A stretch of DNA of 63,980 bases. Origin: Lachnospiraceae bacterium Zagget3 (lineage in GTDB: Bacteria; Bacillota_A; Clostridia; Lachnospirales; Lachnospiraceae). Position 1 is the stretch's first letter, and each line of letters begins with the position of its first letter. Location: the NCBI GenBank assembly GCA_001941025.1, contig MSHE01000005.1, positions 154,663-218,642 of the forward strand, in the 5' to 3' direction. The translations under genes were made by a program, and so were the position numbers. The notes under the pieces are model-generated. The model made no database searches and had not been told where the DNA came from. It saw only the letters and a list, made by a program, of their open reading frames with translations. Of this stretch, positions 62,579 through 63,980 are shown piece by piece.

Positions 62579-63901
62579 CTAGGACTCCTTTCGCTCTCGA
62601 ATGATAAATTTCAACGCCGTTCCGCGAAACCCGAACGTCTCGCGGATCTGGTTTTCCAGATAGCGGAGGTACGAAAAGTGCATGAGCTTTTTGTCATTGA
62701 CAAACAGTACAAACGTCGGCGGTTTCACGCCGGCCTGCGTCGCGTAATAGATCTTTAAGCGGCGCCCTTTATCCGAAGGAGGCTGGTGCATGGCGCACGC
62801 CTCCGTCAGGATCTCGTTTAACACGCCGGTGCCAATACGCATCGAGTTGTTCGCGATGACCAGATCGATCAGGTCAAACAGCTTTGTGATGCGCTGCCCG
62901 GTCTCGGCAGAGATAAACACGATCTCCGCGTAGTCCATAAAGCTTAAGACCTCGCGGATCTTCTCCGTCTGCCGGTAGATCGTCTTGTCATCCTTCTCCA
63001 CGGCGTCCCATTTGTTGACGGCGATCAGGATGCCCTTTCCTCTCTCGTGGGCGATCCCCGCGATCTTCGCGTCCTGCTCCGTCACGCCCTGTGTCGCGTC
63101 GATGACCAGGATGACCGCGTCGGCCCGCTCAATGGCGGTGACGGCGCGAATGATGCTGTAGCGCTCGATCTCTTCTTTGATCTTGCTTTTCCGGCGAAGC
63201 CCCGCGGTATCGATCAGGATATATTCCCTGCCCTGATACGTGATACCGGTATCGATGGCGTCCCGCGTCGTGCCCGGGATATCCGATACGATCACCCGCT
63301 CCTCGCCTGCCAGGCGGTTGACGATCGAGGACTTGCCGACATTCGGTTTCCCGACGATGGCCACCTTCGGCCGGTCATCGTCCTCCTCTCCTTCGTCCTT
63401 CGCGGGAAAATAAGCGATCACACGGTCCAGCATGTCGCCGATCCCGAGACGGGATGCCGCCGAGATCAGCGAAGGATCGCCCATGCCAAGGTTGTAAAAC
63501 TCATAGGCATCCGCTTCAAACTTTTGAAAACTGTCCACTTTGTTCGCGATCAAAACGACCGGTTTCCCGGAGCGGCGCAGCAGATCCGCCACGCCGACGT
63601 CCGCGTCGGTCAGGCCCTCGCGTACATCGACCAAAAACAGGATGACATCCGCCGTCGCCACGGCGATCTCCGCCTGCTCCCGCATCTGTGTCAGCAGCTG
63701 GTCTTTGCTCTCCGGCTCGATCCCGCCGGTATCGATGATCGTAAATGTACGGTCCAGCCAGTCAACATCCGCGTAGATACGGTCCCGCGTCACACCGGGA
63801 TCATCCTGCACAATGGAAATGCGCTGCCCCGCCAACGCGTTAAAAAGCGTGGATTTTCCAACATTCGGGCGACCGACGATCGCCACTACCGGTTTGCTCA
63901 T
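62579..63901 (-). CDS. der: Ribosome biogenesis GTPase Der (EngA)
   Basis: Tandem-GTPase needed for 50S subunit assembly. The 440-residue protein has a first G domain ([28 protein letters not shown]), a second ([29 protein letters not shown]) and a C-terminal KH-like domain ([22 protein letters not shown]). The ATG at 63901 ([10 protein letters not shown]) follows GAGGTGGAAC; the frame stays open to 63958. It precedes plsY and gpsA. The last 79 bases of the window show no gene. Confidence 0.97.
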   Translation of the reverse strand: MSKPVVAIVGRPNVGKSTLFNALAGQRISIVQDDPGVTRDRIYADVDWLDRTFTIIDTGGIEPESKDQLLTQMREQAEIAVATADVILFLVDVREGLTDADVGVADLLRRSGKPVVLIANKVDSFQKFEADAYEFYNLGMGDPSLISAASRLGIGDMLDRVIAYFPAKDEGEEDDDRPKVAIVGKPNVGKSSIVNRLAGEERVIVSDIPGTTRDAIDTGITYQGREYILIDTAGLRRKSKIKEEIERYSIIRAVTAIERADAVILVIDATQGVTEQDAKIAGIAHERGKGILIAVNKWDAVEKDDKTIYRQTEKIREVLSFMDYAEIVFISAETGQRITKLFDLIDLVIANNSMRIGTGVLNEILTEACAMHQPPSDKGRRLKIYYATQAGVKPPTFVLFVNDKKLMHFSYLRYLENQIRETFGFRGTALKFIIRERKES

Positions 63902-63980
63902 GTTCCACCTCGCCCGGCTGTTTATCGTACTTTTATTGTACCCGATTTTACCCGGCAATGTAAAGAAGAAAAGAAGAACC

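Overview
The window reads as a chromosomal segment of a GC-rich anaerobic member of the Bacillota, most likely class Clostridia and Lachnospiraceae-like (inference). The signs are strong AGGAGG ribosome sites, sigma-A promoters, the orders rimP-nusA-ylxR-infB and hrcA-grpE-dnaK-dnaJ with a CIRCE operator, lepA-hemW, QueH, pyruvate phosphate dikinase, HydF and BioY. Nearly all genes are on the minus strand. The plus-strand exceptions are a LacI-type regulator, a tiny toxin-like peptide gene, bioY, rpsT and argG.

Layout: 1-2.8 kb is the nusA/infB operon, with infB cut by the window edge. 2.9-8.1 kb is a sulfate-type ABC transporter (cysA, cysW, cysT, sbp) with a divergent LacI-family regulator and two palindromic operators. 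8.1-14.6 kb holds ppdK and a magnesium-type P-ATPase operon behind a leader with three hairpins.

14.7-28.0 kb is the most unusual part: hydF, a HAD phosphatase, a nitrogenase-like D/K-type pair, a NifH-like ATPase, a second D/K-type pair, then hypF, hypC, hypD and hypE. All run in one direction behind one strong promoter that carries a palindromic operator and a leader with an intrinsic terminator. No hydrogenase subunit, hypA, hypB, hydE, hydG or nifB lies in the window. The locus therefore couples a nitrogenase-like reductase to the machinery that makes Fe(CN)2CO groups. A par-like toxin/antisense locus sits between nifH-like and the second pair, and a roughly 118-nt foldable RNA segment lies between hypF and hypC.

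28-34 kb holds asd, argH, queH, a GH13 amylase, bioY under a BirA box, a small unknown gene and tRNA-Thr(CGT). 34-46 kb holds dnaJ, dnaK, grpE, hrcA, a cytidylate-kinase-like protein, an ArsB/NhaD-type permease, hemW, lepA, rpsT and holA. 46-52 kb holds hicAB, comEC, a two-component system and a lipoprotein ComEA. 52-57 kb is arginine synthesis (argD, argB, argJ against divergent argG with a 9-codon leader ORF). 57-64 kb holds a coiled-coil membrane protein, a PucR/CdaR-type regulator, an MsmX-type ATPase, dut, gpsA, plsY and der.

All calls come from reading the sequence alone. Functions rest on recognised motifs, and RNA structures were folded by eye.
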